From an uncultured Lachnospiraceae bacterium (GTDB lineage: Bacteria > Bacillota > Clostridia > Lachnospirales > Lachnospiraceae): a DNA stretch of 57,671 nt. The stretch spans positions 1 through 57,671 of the forward strand of contig CAJTRL010000019.1 of the NCBI GenBank assembly GCA_910578715.1. Direction: 5' to 3'. The notes below the pieces were generated by a model. It did not search any database, was not told the origin of the DNA, and saw only the letters and a program-made list of their open reading frames with translations. Below, piece after piece: positions 25,932 through 34,185 of the stretch (the first letter of the stretch is position 1; each line of letters starts with the position of its first letter). Position numbers and translations under genes: made by a program.

Positions 25932-28576
25932 CAGTAAAAACGGAACAGCTGCTGTCAGAGATGACGGAGGCGCTTTTTGATAAAAAGGCAGTGCTGCTTA
26001 CCGGAAATACCGGGGTGGGAAAGACGTATCTGGCCAGAAAGATTGCGGAGAAGATGGGAGGAAGAGAATACAGCTGTTTTCCGTCAAGCCCGGAACAGTC
26101 AGTCAGAACGGAAATTATTTCCTGCCATAACGGCGTTACCTATGAGGACATTGTCAGCGGTATTACCGCGGACACCGAAGCCGGGAAGATGGTTTTTGAA
26201 TATAAAGACAAAGTTATGGTGAAAACGCTTGCTGATGCCGCAAAGGCATACCATGAAGGAAGCGGTGCAAAATTTGTGCTGATTTTTGATGATATGCAGA
26301 GAAATGACATGTCATCGCTGTTTGGCGATGCTGTCGGCGCGATAGGCGCCGGAGCGGGAACGCACAGGTTATGCCTGAACTTCAAAACAGAGGTAGAAAT
26401 TACGCCCAATTTCTATATTATCGGTACCTATAATGCAGCCGAAACCGGCGCGGTTCCGATGGCAGGGGAACTGTTTGGAAAGTTTTATGTGAGGGAAATT
26501 TTATCTGATATCCGGTATATTACGGAAGATAGCGAATCCGAAAGTACAGTATTTTATGAACAGACCAGGAGCATGATGCTGCGGTATCTGGACATGCAGT
26601 ATCAGACAAGCGTTTATGAACAGAACCGGTATCTGCCGGGACATGGTTATTTTAGCGGCGACAATGTAATTCTGAAAATAAAATATCAGCTGATTCCACT
26701 GCTCAAACAGTATATTGCGGAAGGCATTCTTGACAGCGCGTCAGAAGCGTTTATAAGGATGATTGAGAGGGCCTGCAATGACAAAAAGAAAGGGACGGTG
26801 AAAACAACAGAGGAGAACTGTTTTGACGGGTACAAAAGCGGCGTAACGGCCGGAATTTTTCTGGCGGAAGGTTCTGCTTCGGTTCCGCTGGAAAATCTCA
26901 TCGGAAGAATCATTGACCAGAGGCTGCTGACAAATGATGAGATAAAAAGGAATCTGCTGTTCAATACACGCGTATGTTACAAGGAGAAAGAATCGGATGG
27001 TGTGACTTATCAGGGGCAGTTGCTGGCAGCAGGACAGGCATATCAGAGAATTTGCAGAAGCAGCGGTGACAGGCGTAAGTGGTATAATGGAGGAACGATA
27101 AAAATTGACGGCAAGGAATATCATTTTACCGGAGGGATGCAGGCCACAGAATATACGGTAAAAAATCCTGGCAGACGGATGAATATCTGGGATATTACGG
27201 ATGGGTATAAGACTGGGGAAACTACTTCTCCTAATGTTATTTTATACAGACTGGTATGGCAGTATTATAAAACGCTGACGGATAATCTGGATTTATACCT
27301 GGAATTTCATCCTACGGACGAGCAAAAGAAAAATCTGCTTGACTTTATCAGGGCAGAATGGGAGACATTTCTGGCTGATTTCAAACGTATAAGGCCGCGG
27401 GTAGCCGCTAATGCGGATAAGAAGGCAGAGAATAAGAATAATGAAGAGGCCAACAGAAGAGTCAGAGAACTCATCAGTAGTCTCAGAGTGCTTTGGAGCA
27501 ATCCGGGAGATAAGTTAGAAATGCCGGACGGTTCCGAAATTATTTTAGAAGGAGTGGTAAATGATATGGATGAAAACGTTTATCAGGAATACCGGGATGC
27601 AATGGAACTGTTAGGAATTAAACAGATGATTCTTCAGGGGCCGCCCGGAACATCAAAAACATATTCCGCAAAGGAATTTTTGAAATTTATGGCGGGGAAC
27701 TGTTCGGAGGAAGACCTTGCGGCGATGCAGATTATCGATTATACGAAGAAAGACAAATACTGCGATAAACTGATAAAGGAAAACATCGCCCCGGAAATTG
27801 CCTGGGATATTGTCCAGTTTCATCCGTCATATGGCTATGACGATTTTATCAGAGGCATCCAGGTTTCAACAAAACAGGATTCGGAAACAATTTCGTATGA
27901 GACGGTAAACAAAGTACTGGGAAATATTGCGGAACTGGCGAAAGAATATCCGGGAAGAAGATTTTTCCTGATTATCGATGAGATAAACAGGGCGAATCTT
28001 GCGACGGTTTTCGGCGAACTGATTTATGGGCTTGAATACCGGGAAGAGCCTGTGGCGACCCCCTATACGGTGGAGGAAAGCAATAAAATCAGTCTGCCGG
28101 ACAATCTGTATATTATCGGGACAATGAACACTGCCGATAAATCCATAGGCGGCATAGATTATGCAATCCGAAGAAGATTTCTGTTTTTTGAGCAGCTCCC
28201 GGATAAAGAAGTAATCAGAGCATACAGGGCGGATTCAGGAGAAGCGCAGGCGGCGCTGAATGAGAAAGCCGTAAAACTATTTGAGAATGTGCAGAAACTA
28301 TTTGAAGAGGGATTTCTTAGTCCTGAATACAGACGGGAAGATGTGCAGATAGGTCATACCTATTTTCTGGCGGACAGCGAGGAAAAACTGTTGAAAAGAT
28401 TTGAATATCAGATTATCCCGATACTGAAAGAGTACTATAAGGATGGTATTATCACGTCCGGAGCTTCGGATGAAACGGAAGAATTTAACGGATTTTTAAA
28501 TTGTATTGCAGGAAAAATCAATATGACGACACAGAAAGAAAAGATTGCGGAAATCTTTAACGAACTCATTTCATAG
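25928..28576 (+). CDS. McrB-like GTPase with two AAA+ modules
   Basis: The 882-residue protein holds two AAA+ cores. Module 1: Walker A GNTGVGKT (26-33), a Walker B-like FVLIFDDMQRNDMSSLFGDAV (116-135) and sensor IIGTYNAAE. Module 2: GPPGTSKT (571-578), the McrB signature IIDEINRANLATVFGEL (682-698), GTMNTADKS (731-739) and arginines at 748-750 (AIRRRF). The linker of about 300 residues is a likely place for DNA recognition. McrB proteins bind GTP and drive McrC; here the target should be unmethylated DNA, as in LlaJI and BsuMI. The canonical McrB methyl-binding N-domain is absent. Confidence 0.85.
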   Translation: MTVKTEQLLSEMTEALFDKKAVLLTGNTGVGKTYLARKIAEKMGGREYSCFPSSPEQSVRTEIISCHNGVTYEDIVSGITADTEAGKMVFEYKDKVMVKTLADAAKAYHEGSGAKFVLIFDDMQRNDMSSLFGDAVGAIGAGAGTHRLCLNFKTEVEITPNFYIIGTYNAAETGAVPMAGELFGKFYVREILSDIRYITEDSESESTVFYEQTRSMMLRYLDMQYQTSVYEQNRYLPGHGYFSGDNVILKIKYQLIPLLKQYIAEGILDSASEAFIRMIERACNDKKKGTVKTTEENCFDGYKSGVTAGIFLAEGSASVPLENLIGRIIDQRLLTNDEIKRNLLFNTRVCYKEKESDGVTYQGQLLAAGQAYQRICRSSGDRRKWYNGGTIKIDGKEYHFTGGMQATEYTVKNPGRRMNIWDITDGYKTGETTSPNVILYRLVWQYYKTLTDNLDLYLEFHPTDEQKKNLLDFIRAEWETFLADFKRIRPRVAANADKKAENKNNEEANRRVRELISSLRVLWSNPGDKLEMPDGSEIILEGVVNDMDENVYQEYRDAMELLGIKQMILQGPPGTSKTYSAKEFLKFMAGNCSEEDLAAMQIIDYTKKDKYCDKLIKENIAPEIAWDIVQFHPSYGYDDFIRGIQVSTKQDSETISYETVNKVLGNIAELAKEYPGRRFFLIIDEINRANLATVFGELIYGLEYREEPVATPYTVEESNKISLPDNLYIIGTMNTADKSIGGIDYAIRRRFLFFEQLPDKEVIRAYRADSGEAQAALNEKAVKLFENVQKLFEEGFLSPEYRREDVQIGHTYFLADSEEKLLKRFEYQIIPILKEYYKDGIITSGASDETEEFNGFLNCIAGKINMTTQKEKIAEIFNELIS

Positions 28577-28590
28577 ATTGGAGTGGTTTT

Positions 28591-30051
28591 ATGAATGGAT
28601 GGCAGGAACCAAAGGACGGAAAAAGAATTTATCTGATAACGGATAACACCCGGATGGATGATTTGTCGGAATGCTTTCAGGACGGTGACGTTGATAGACT
28701 TTTCATTTCCTATGGTGAGTCCAGGACAAATCTTGGAATCCATTTTTACCGGAATCACTTATACTCGTCGAATTATGTCGGAATATGCAGATTGAAAACA
28801 TCCGGGGGCGACAGCCTTTATGATTCAGATGGAAATGAACTATTGCTGAAAGTTGTTCCGCGTTTTGATGTGACGGTTGTGGAGTTACTCAACTTTATCA
28901 GAGAAGATGACGAGTTCGACCGTTATATGGCTCCTCAGACAATCAGTAACAGGCATCAGGACAAAGAAATTGAAGAAATTGACAGAAATGAAATATTTTA
29001 TTTCTTTGAAAATGAGAAACCCTTAAAGGTAGATGATAAAATTTCGGCCGAAAACAGTATTATTACGGTAACGGTATTTCTTACGCTTCTCAGGCTGTTG
29101 TGCAAAAGGCCGCTGATGGGCCGGATGCTGAAAGAAGAGGAGAATTTAACCGGTAAGGTAAAAGGGAAAATCGTTGTCGAAAAAAATATCAGAACCAATA
29201 CAATGCGTGGCAGAAACGACAGATTCTATTGCCGGTATTTGCATTTTACGGATAATATTGTTGAAAATCAGATATTAAAGGCGGCTCTGAAAAAGGCAAA
29301 GAGATTTGTGGTTGATTATTTTAGAGATTATAGTATGGGCAATAACAATTATGCAAGGATGATATCATACTGTTCCAATGCGCTGAGACATATTTCAGAT
29401 ATACAGTGCAGCGGTTCATCCTGTGCCGGGCTCAGGTTTTCCGGGTGCTACGCTTATTACAGGCCGGTAATGGAAATGGCGGAGATGGTGCTCAATGATA
29501 TATCGATTGAGTCAGGCGGTAAAGTAAACACAACCGGATATGTTGTGCCTTACGCTATTTCAATGGAAAAATTGTTTGAAGTTTATGTCCGTGCATACTT
29601 AAAGAAGCATGGTATCAGTTCATACAAAGAGAAAGCAGATAAATGTATCAGACTTAAAAAGTTTGATAGTAAAACGGACATATTTCAGGAAGAGGAAGGT
29701 CTGTTAAATCCCGGAAAGTATATTGCAGGTTCTATTAAACCGGATTTAGTTCTTATGAATGAGGAAACAGGAGAGACGGTTGTCTTTGATGTAAAATACA
29801 AAGATTACAGCAACGGCTCTTCCAGAAATGACAGACTTCAGCTCCTTGCATATAGCATGATGATGAACGCCGATAATATAGGGATTATTCTGCCGACCTA
29901 TGCGGAAGCGGAGATATTTGATGCCCGCCGGATTCATTCTATGGAAGAGAGGACGGTCAGGTATCATCAGATACTTCTCGATATGAAGAAAGATAATTCA
30001 TTGGTAGCGGATTATATCAAGGAGAATGCTTTCGAGAAAAAAAATTTATAG
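28591..30051 (+). CDS. mcrC: McrC-like restriction endonuclease subunit
   Basis: The 486-residue protein matches McrC: an N-terminal beta-rich region that contacts the McrB ring, a helical middle (residues about 160-330) and a C-terminal PD-(D/E)XK nuclease. The nuclease residues are visible: Asp385 (SIKPDLVL), Asp400 and Lys402 (VVFDVKYK) and Gln417 (RLQLLAYSMMM). It starts 15 bases after the McrB-like stop with TGGAGTGG upstream. It should form the cutting subunit of the GTP-dependent complex. Note Asp rather than Glu in the (D/E)XK triad, as in many McrC proteins. Confidence 0.9.
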   Translation: MNGWQEPKDGKRIYLITDNTRMDDLSECFQDGDVDRLFISYGESRTNLGIHFYRNHLYSSNYVGICRLKTSGGDSLYDSDGNELLLKVVPRFDVTVVELLNFIREDDEFDRYMAPQTISNRHQDKEIEEIDRNEIFYFFENEKPLKVDDKISAENSIITVTVFLTLLRLLCKRPLMGRMLKEEENLTGKVKGKIVVEKNIRTNTMRGRNDRFYCRYLHFTDNIVENQILKAALKKAKRFVVDYFRDYSMGNNNYARMISYCSNALRHISDIQCSGSSCAGLRFSGCYAYYRPVMEMAEMVLNDISIESGGKVNTTGYVVPYAISMEKLFEVYVRAYLKKHGISSYKEKADKCIRLKKFDSKTDIFQEEEGLLNPGKYIAGSIKPDLVLMNEETGETVVFDVKYKDYSNGSSRNDRLQLLAYSMMMNADNIGIILPTYAEAEIFDARRIHSMEERTVRYHQILLDMKKDNSLVADYIKENAFEKKNL

Positions 30052-30070
30052 TGGGGGTATTGTTATTAGA

Positions 30071-30520
30071 ATGGCTGATGTATTAACTCCGGAACAGCGT
30101 CGGAAGAATATGCAGCATATTCGTTCCGGCGATACCAAAATAGAAGTTCTGTTACGGAAAGCGTTGTGGAAAAAAGGCTACCGGTATCGAAAGAACTATA
30201 AAAAATTGCCCGGAAGCCCGGATATAGCGCTGACCAGATATAAAATTGCGATTTTTTGCGACGGAGAATTTTTTCACGGAAAAGACTGGGAAGTATTAAA
30301 ACCGCGGCTGGCGAAAAGTAATAACAGTGAATTTTGGATTAGTAAAATTTCAAGAAACCGGATAAGAGATGATGAAGTTAATAAAAAGCTGCTGTTCATG
30401 GGATGGACGGTAGTCCGGTTCTGGGGAAATGATATTAAGAAAAATACCGATGAGTGCATTAAAGTGATAGAAGATGCTATCTTTGATATTAAGATGCAGG
30501 AGGATGAAACCATCCAATGA
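30071..30520 (+). CDS. vsr: very short patch repair endonuclease
   Basis: The 149-residue Vsr protein starts MADVLTPEQRRKNMQHIRSG. Asp51 (GSPDIAL) and His69 (GEFFHGKDW) fall at the same numbers as the catalytic Asp51 and His69 of E. coli Vsr. It nicks next to the T of T:G mismatches that arise when 5-methylcytosine deaminates, so it protects sites made mutable by the two methyltransferases. I start at ATG 30071, where the family begins. The only G-rich ribosome site (GTGGGGGTA) is 13 bases away, and an in-frame ATG at 30026 would overlap mcrC. Its stop overlaps mutT (ATGA). Confidence 0.9.
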   Translation: MADVLTPEQRRKNMQHIRSGDTKIEVLLRKALWKKGYRYRKNYKKLPGSPDIALTRYKIAIFCDGEFFHGKDWEVLKPRLAKSNNSEFWISKISRNRIRDDEVNKKLLFMGWTVVRFWGNDIKKNTDECIKVIEDAIFDIKMQEDETIQ

Positions 30521-30924
30521 AAACAATAAAAGTAGCAGCGGCAATTATCTGCGATGACATGAAGGCGCCCGCCAGAATTTTTGCAACTGCCAAAGGCTAT
30601 GGCGAGTTCAAGGGCCAATGGGAATTTCCGGGCGGCAAGGTGGAAGCGGGAGAATCTTCAAAGGAAGCTCTGATGCGGGAGATTCGGGAAGAACTGGACA
30701 CGGAAATTACAGTCGGCCGTCTGCTTCATACCATTGAATATGATTATCCGGCCTTTCACCTTTCGATGGACTGCTTTCTGGCGGAGGTAAGAGAAGGCGG
30801 ACTGGTGCTCAAAGAGGCGGAAGCCGCAAGATGGCTTACGAAAGATACATTGTACGATGTGCAGTGGCTTCCGGCGGACCTTTCCCTGATTGCGGTGATA
30901 GAGAAGGAAATGGAAAGAAACTAA
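30517..30924 (+). CDS. mutT: MutT-like Nudix hydrolase
   Basis: The 135-residue Nudix protein has the box GGKVEAGESSKEALMREIREEL (G-x5-E-x7-REUxEE) and the MutT-type entry GQWEFPGGK, with W-L near the C-terminus. Members hydrolyse 8-oxo-dGTP or CTP analogues (related proteins act on 5-methyl-dCTP), cleaning the nucleotide pool. The start overlaps the vsr stop. Placement directly behind Vsr groups two mutation-avoidance activities in the tail of the restriction operon; whether it prefers oxidised or methylated nucleotides is open. Confidence 0.9.
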   Translation: MKTIKVAAAIICDDMKAPARIFATAKGYGEFKGQWEFPGGKVEAGESSKEALMREIREELDTEITVGRLLHTIEYDYPAFHLSMDCFLAEVREGGLVLKEAEAARWLTKDTLYDVQWLPADLSLIAVIEKEMERN

Positions 30925-30943
30925 TCAGTAGGAGGTATAAGAC

Positions 30944-31921
30944 TTGTCGGACAACTATAAACCGCCCTTTACAATGACAGAAGAAATAACGAATCTTGTG
31001 ATTGAAATTGCAGAACTTACTGGAAAAATTTCTTTGTCGGACAGTCTGAACAAGAATCCCAAACTGCGCAGAGAAAACCGGATTCGCTCGATTCATTCGT
31101 CTTTGGCAATAGAACAGAATTCCCTGAGCGTGGAACAGGTCAGCGATATTATTTTGGGGAAAAGAATTCTTGGCCCCCCGCAAGATATCAAAGAAGTAAA
31201 AAATGCTTATGAAGCATATGAATTGTTAGTGAAATTGAATCCATATTCTATAAAAGATTTGCTGAAGGCGCATAAAGTAATGATGACTGGACTTGTCAAA
31301 GAAGATGGGACCTTCCGCAGCAAAGGAGTTGGGGTGTATGCTGGAACCGAACTAATTCATGCCGGTTCTCCGCCGCAATATGTACCGGGATTAATGCAGG
31401 AACTATTTGCGTGGTTAAAGAAATCACAACTGCACCCGCTGGTTAAATCCTGTGTCTTTCATTATGAATTTGAGTTCATTCATCCCTTTTCTGACGGAAA
31501 CGGAAGAACAGGCAGACTATGGCATACGTTGATTCTGGCGAAATGGAAAGAGTTCTTCTTGTGGCTTCCGATGGAAACCGTTATTCAGGAGAGACAGAAA
31601 GAGTATTATCAGGCTCTGAATGCTGCCAATACAGACGGAGAATCAACGGTTTTTGTAAGATTTATGCTTGAAATTATCAGGGATTCACTGGAGGAGCTGG
31701 TCTGGGGACATACAGAAAATGAAAATGCACAGGTAAAGGGAAGGATAGAGGATAAAGTGCTTGCATTATTACGACAGAAGGCGGCACATTCTGCCAAAAG
31801 TCTTTCTTTGGAACTTGACGTTTCAGAACGGCAGATTCAGAGAATCCTTCGAAAATTGAAGGAAGAAGGCACGATTGAACATAATGGCGCTAAGCGCAAC
31901 GGAAAATGGATAGTCTATTAA
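30944..31921 (+). CDS. Fic family protein with winged-helix tail
   Basis: The 325-residue protein has the Fic motif HPFSDGNGRTGR (residues 180-191), for transfer of AMP or another nucleotide group to a protein hydroxyl. Its N-terminal helix carries an inhibitory motif variant, SSLAIEQN (52-59), with Gln where Gly or Asn is usual. A C-terminal winged helix (about 270-325; KSLSLELDVSERQIQRILRKLKEEG) suggests that it binds DNA and controls itself. It starts with TTG 30944 behind AGGAGG, 19 bases after mutT, so it may be the last gene of the defence operon. Confidence 0.9.
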   Translation: MSDNYKPPFTMTEEITNLVIEIAELTGKISLSDSLNKNPKLRRENRIRSIHSSLAIEQNSLSVEQVSDIILGKRILGPPQDIKEVKNAYEAYELLVKLNPYSIKDLLKAHKVMMTGLVKEDGTFRSKGVGVYAGTELIHAGSPPQYVPGLMQELFAWLKKSQLHPLVKSCVFHYEFEFIHPFSDGNGRTGRLWHTLILAKWKEFFLWLPMETVIQERQKEYYQALNAANTDGESTVFVRFMLEIIRDSLEELVWGHTENENAQVKGRIEDKVLALLRQKAAHSAKSLSLELDVSERQIQRILRKLKEEGTIEHNGAKRNGKWIVY

Positions 31922-31923
31922 AG

Positions 31924-31970
31924 ATGTATTAGATGTCGTATTAAAATGTCGTAATAAATGTCGTAATAAA
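31924..31970 (+). repeat. tandem 12-13-bp repeats after the Fic gene
   Basis: Units starting ATG lie end to end: a partial ATGTATTAG (31924), ATGTCGTATTAAA (31933), ATGTCGTAATAA (31946) and ATGTCGTAATAA (31958). They begin two bases after the Fic stop. They could be a binding site for the Fic winged helix or simple slippage expansion. Confidence 0.6.
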
Positions 31971-32023
31971 CAACGGCGTCAAAGCAAAGGTTATCCTGTT
32001 TTGTCCGCTTTGTCCCCACTTTT

Positions 32024-33133
32024 TTATCCCTCATTTCCATCCCTTACTTCCCTCAACAATTTAACGCCCAGCACGGTTGCGGGAATCCGGCAGCCCGGCG
32101 CAAGGTTAGAGAGCACTATGACGGCCGTTCCGGTTTCCGGGTCAAAGCCGAGATAACAGTTATAATCTCCCGTCCCGCCGTTATGCCATATAATACCGTG
32201 TTCCTTATCGATAATCCAGGCCATACCTATCTTGTCCATATAAATGCCCATCATTTCATAATCTGCGGTAGAAGCATTGATTGTTTCAAGGCTCGCATGG
32301 CATGCGGCAAAATACGGACCTCCTTCAAGCTGCATTTGTGCGTAGGAAAGCATATCGGAGATATTTGATGTAATTGCACCGGCCGACAAATAGGCGTCAT
32401 CTGCGTTCCAGTCCCAATAATTTCCGAGGTCGCCGCTTTTGTCGGAAATTTTTGTATCGGAGAGTCCTAATTCGTTTTGCGCAAAATCATTTACCAAAGT
32501 AGTATAGTCAGTTTCATACACCGCTTCAAGCACCAGACCTAACACTGCATATCCATAGTTGGAATAGGTAAAGCGGTAATTATCTTCATTCATATTCAGA
32601 CGGCCTGCTTTGTGAAGCACCATTTCTTTTGTGATACCGTAAAAATCATTTCTTCCTTTGAAAAAATTAGAAATCATCGGGCTGTCAAAATAATACCCTT
32701 TATACCCGGAAGTATGTGTCAGTAATTCTTTGATTGTCGGATATTCGCGGCCATCGGGAAGCGGCAGATAGCAGTCTATCGTATCATCAAGATTAATTCT
32801 GCCCTCCGTAATTGCTTTGTTTATCAGGGCGGCGGTAAAGGTTTTGGTAAGAGAGCCGATTTCATAGGTGTGGAGTTTGGCTGGAAGTTCTTTGCCGTTT
32901 TCTCCATAGACTTTGTAGGAACTCTGGCCGTTTTGAATGATACCGACGGTGATAATTGCATTTGCATTGTCTTTTGTTGTGTAGGCAAGGGCTTCCTCAA
33001 AAGTCAGTTCCGGTATTTTGCTCATTTGGTATTTGCCATATGCCGCAATACCGCCAATCACCAAAGCGGTACAAAGAATAACGGCAGCGATAATAACAGC
33101 TATTTTTTTGATGCTTCTTTTTGTTTTACTCAT
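32024..33133 (-). CDS. beta-lactamase-family serine hydrolase, membrane-anchored
   Basis: The 369-residue protein has an N-terminal signal anchor (residues about 9-32) and then a class C/DD-peptidase-like fold outside the cell. The catalytic motif S-x-x-K is SLTK (Ser94, Lys97), the second motif is YSN (190-192), and the third is HNGGTG in place of KTG. Such proteins act as esterases, D-amino peptidases or PBP-like enzymes, and rarely as true beta-lactamases. It stands alone on the minus strand, convergent with the Fic gene. Confidence 0.88.
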   Translation of the reverse strand: MSKTKRSIKKIAVIIAAVILCTALVIGGIAAYGKYQMSKIPELTFEEALAYTTKDNANAIITVGIIQNGQSSYKVYGENGKELPAKLHTYEIGSLTKTFTAALINKAITEGRINLDDTIDCYLPLPDGREYPTIKELLTHTSGYKGYYFDSPMISNFFKGRNDFYGITKEMVLHKAGRLNMNEDNYRFTYSNYGYAVLGLVLEAVYETDYTTLVNDFAQNELGLSDTKISDKSGDLGNYWDWNADDAYLSAGAITSNISDMLSYAQMQLEGGPYFAACHASLETINASTADYEMMGIYMDKIGMAWIIDKEHGIIWHNGGTGDYNCYLGFDPETGTAVIVLSNLAPGCRIPATVLGVKLLREVRDGNEG

Positions 33134-33188
33134 GATAAAATCTCCATACGGTGCCGGGAAATATTTCTGCTTTTTTACAGATTTCCGT

Positions 33189-33545
33189 CTATTTCGTCAA
33201 TTCAAAACTAAGGTCGAGCAGACGATATACTTCATCATCCGACACGGTTCCATTCAGGATAATCGTAAGCCAGTGCTTTTTATTCATATGCCAGGCCGGA
33301 GCAAAGCCTTCCTGTGTGGAGAGAGCAAAGACCAAATCCGGTTCACATTTTACATTTAGAATATCGATGAGCTCGCTGCCTTTCAGCCCCACCTTGCTGC
33401 GGGGGACGTCTGTAATCAGCGCATACCATTTTCGATTCCGCTCGTGGCGCAGAATTTCACTTGTCGGATATTTGGCCCAGGGATGCTCTGCTTTTGTGTG
33501 GTAATTTTTATCAACGTATTTTAAGATATCTGTCCTCGTGACCAT
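33189..33545 (-). CDS. MmcQ/YjbR family protein
   Basis: The 118-residue protein matches the MmcQ/YjbR family: KAEHPWAKYPTSEILRHERNRKWYALI, then LKGSELIDILNVKCEPDLVFAL and the final HWLTIIL segment. The fold resembles the CyaY-like or double-wing type and is proposed to bind DNA; the role is unknown. It is 55 bases upstream of the serine hydrolase on the same strand, so the two may share a transcript. Confidence 0.85.
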   Translation of the reverse strand: MVTRTDILKYVDKNYHTKAEHPWAKYPTSEILRHERNRKWYALITDVPRSKVGLKGSELIDILNVKCEPDLVFALSTQEGFAPAWHMNKKHWLTIILNGTVSDDEVYRLLDLSFELTK

Positions 33546-33581
33546 TTCTGTCTCCTTATGTTACTCATTTACTGTGTCATT

Positions 33582-33719
33582 TTATCCCGTAAAATCAATA
33601 TCATATCTCTTGCCGTGCGATAATAAAACGCCGCCCTCCGTGGTCGCCAGCGCAATAATCGAATCCTTCCCGAATCGCTCCGCCATGATGCCCGCAGTTT
33701 CCCGATTCAATTTTTCCAT
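33582..33719 (-). pseudogene. FMN-binding (PNPOx-like) protein with internal deletion
   Basis: The 45-residue ORF starts MEKLNRETAGIMAERFGKDS, the typical N-terminus of a pyridoxamine-phosphate-oxidase-like flavin protein. After IIALATTEGG it jumps to VLLSHGKRYDIDF, which resembles the C-terminal end of the same family. About 100 residues in the middle are missing, without loss of frame. GGAGGG precedes ATG 33719. A stable product is doubtful; I read this as a deletion relic. Confidence 0.5.
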
Positions 33720-33771
33720 AAAAGCCCTCCCCATACAGCGAAAAATATTCATTCATCTATCTTAAAAACTA

Positions 33772-33943
33772 TGATATAATAGGTGCAAAAGAAAAGCAAG
33801 CGACGCGGAGCGTCATTTGCTTTTCATGCACCATTAACGAGAAAGCGTTTGACGAAGTCAAACAGGGAGCGCGTTAGCGCGGGCTTTCGAGTCTAAAGAT
33901 TCGCAAAAGAAAAGCAAGCGACGCGAAGCGTCATTTGCTTTTC
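33772..33943 (+). repeat. structured GAA-loop repeat, copy A
   Basis: An extended -10 box, TGATATAAT (33772-33780), is followed directly by an outer stem GGTGCA/TGCACC (33782-33787, 33827-33832) enclosing AAAAGCAA/TTGCTTTT and GACGC/GCGTC. Next is a three-way junction: GAAAGC/GCTTTC closing GTTTGAC-GAA-GTCAAAC and GCGCG-TTA-GCGC (33841-33888). A second AAAAGCAA...TTGCTTTT hairpin closes the array (33910-33943). Stem sequences differ from copies B and C but the pairing is kept. Confidence 0.75.
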
Positions 33944-34023
33944 AATGGAATTTTGAAAACTGGGGAATCCGCTATTGGTCTAAAACAGAAGAATTTATGC
34001 AGTATGTACGGGAACATGAATAG
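33943..34023 (+). pseudogene. orphan 3' end of a lost gene
   Basis: Directly after the last hairpin of copy A the frame reads QWNFENWGIRYWSKTEEFMQ, continuing to YVREHE and TAG at 34021. It looks like a real protein C-terminus but has no start of its own. A stem (CCAAAGT/ACTTTGG, 34028-34053) right after the stop is consistent with an old terminator. The family is not identified. The repeat seems to have replaced the upstream part. Confidence 0.45.
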
Positions 34024-34104
34024 TTGCCCAAAGTTATGCAAGTATGACTTTGGCCCGTTGTTCGCGGAAATATAGAGAAAACAGCAGATTGTGAGGTGAG
34101 AGCT

Positions 34105-34185
34105 ATGCTGTGCCGTATGCGAATCGATTTAAGCGTAAAACTCTGTACAAAGTCTGATGACGGGACAAAATTTGTGCAGAGGTAA
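34105..34185 (+). CDS. candidate leader peptide of the efflux gene
   Basis: This 26-residue ORF, MLCRMRIDLSVKLCTKSDDG plus six residues, starts at ATG 34105 behind GAGGTGA with ideal spacing. Its second half overlaps nested inverted repeats (34145-34213), and the efflux gene follows 69 bases later. Short translated leaders overlapping RNA stems are the hallmark of ribosome-mediated attenuation of antibiotic-resistance genes, known for mefA and erm. I infer the same here; the peptide itself has no known family. Confidence 0.5.
   Translation: MLCRMRIDLSVKLCTKSDDGTKFVQR

Noticed and set aside
32024..33133. True beta-lactamase resistance gene
   Set aside because: Motif 3 is HNGG rather than KTG and the protein has a membrane anchor; this group is mostly esterases or peptidases.
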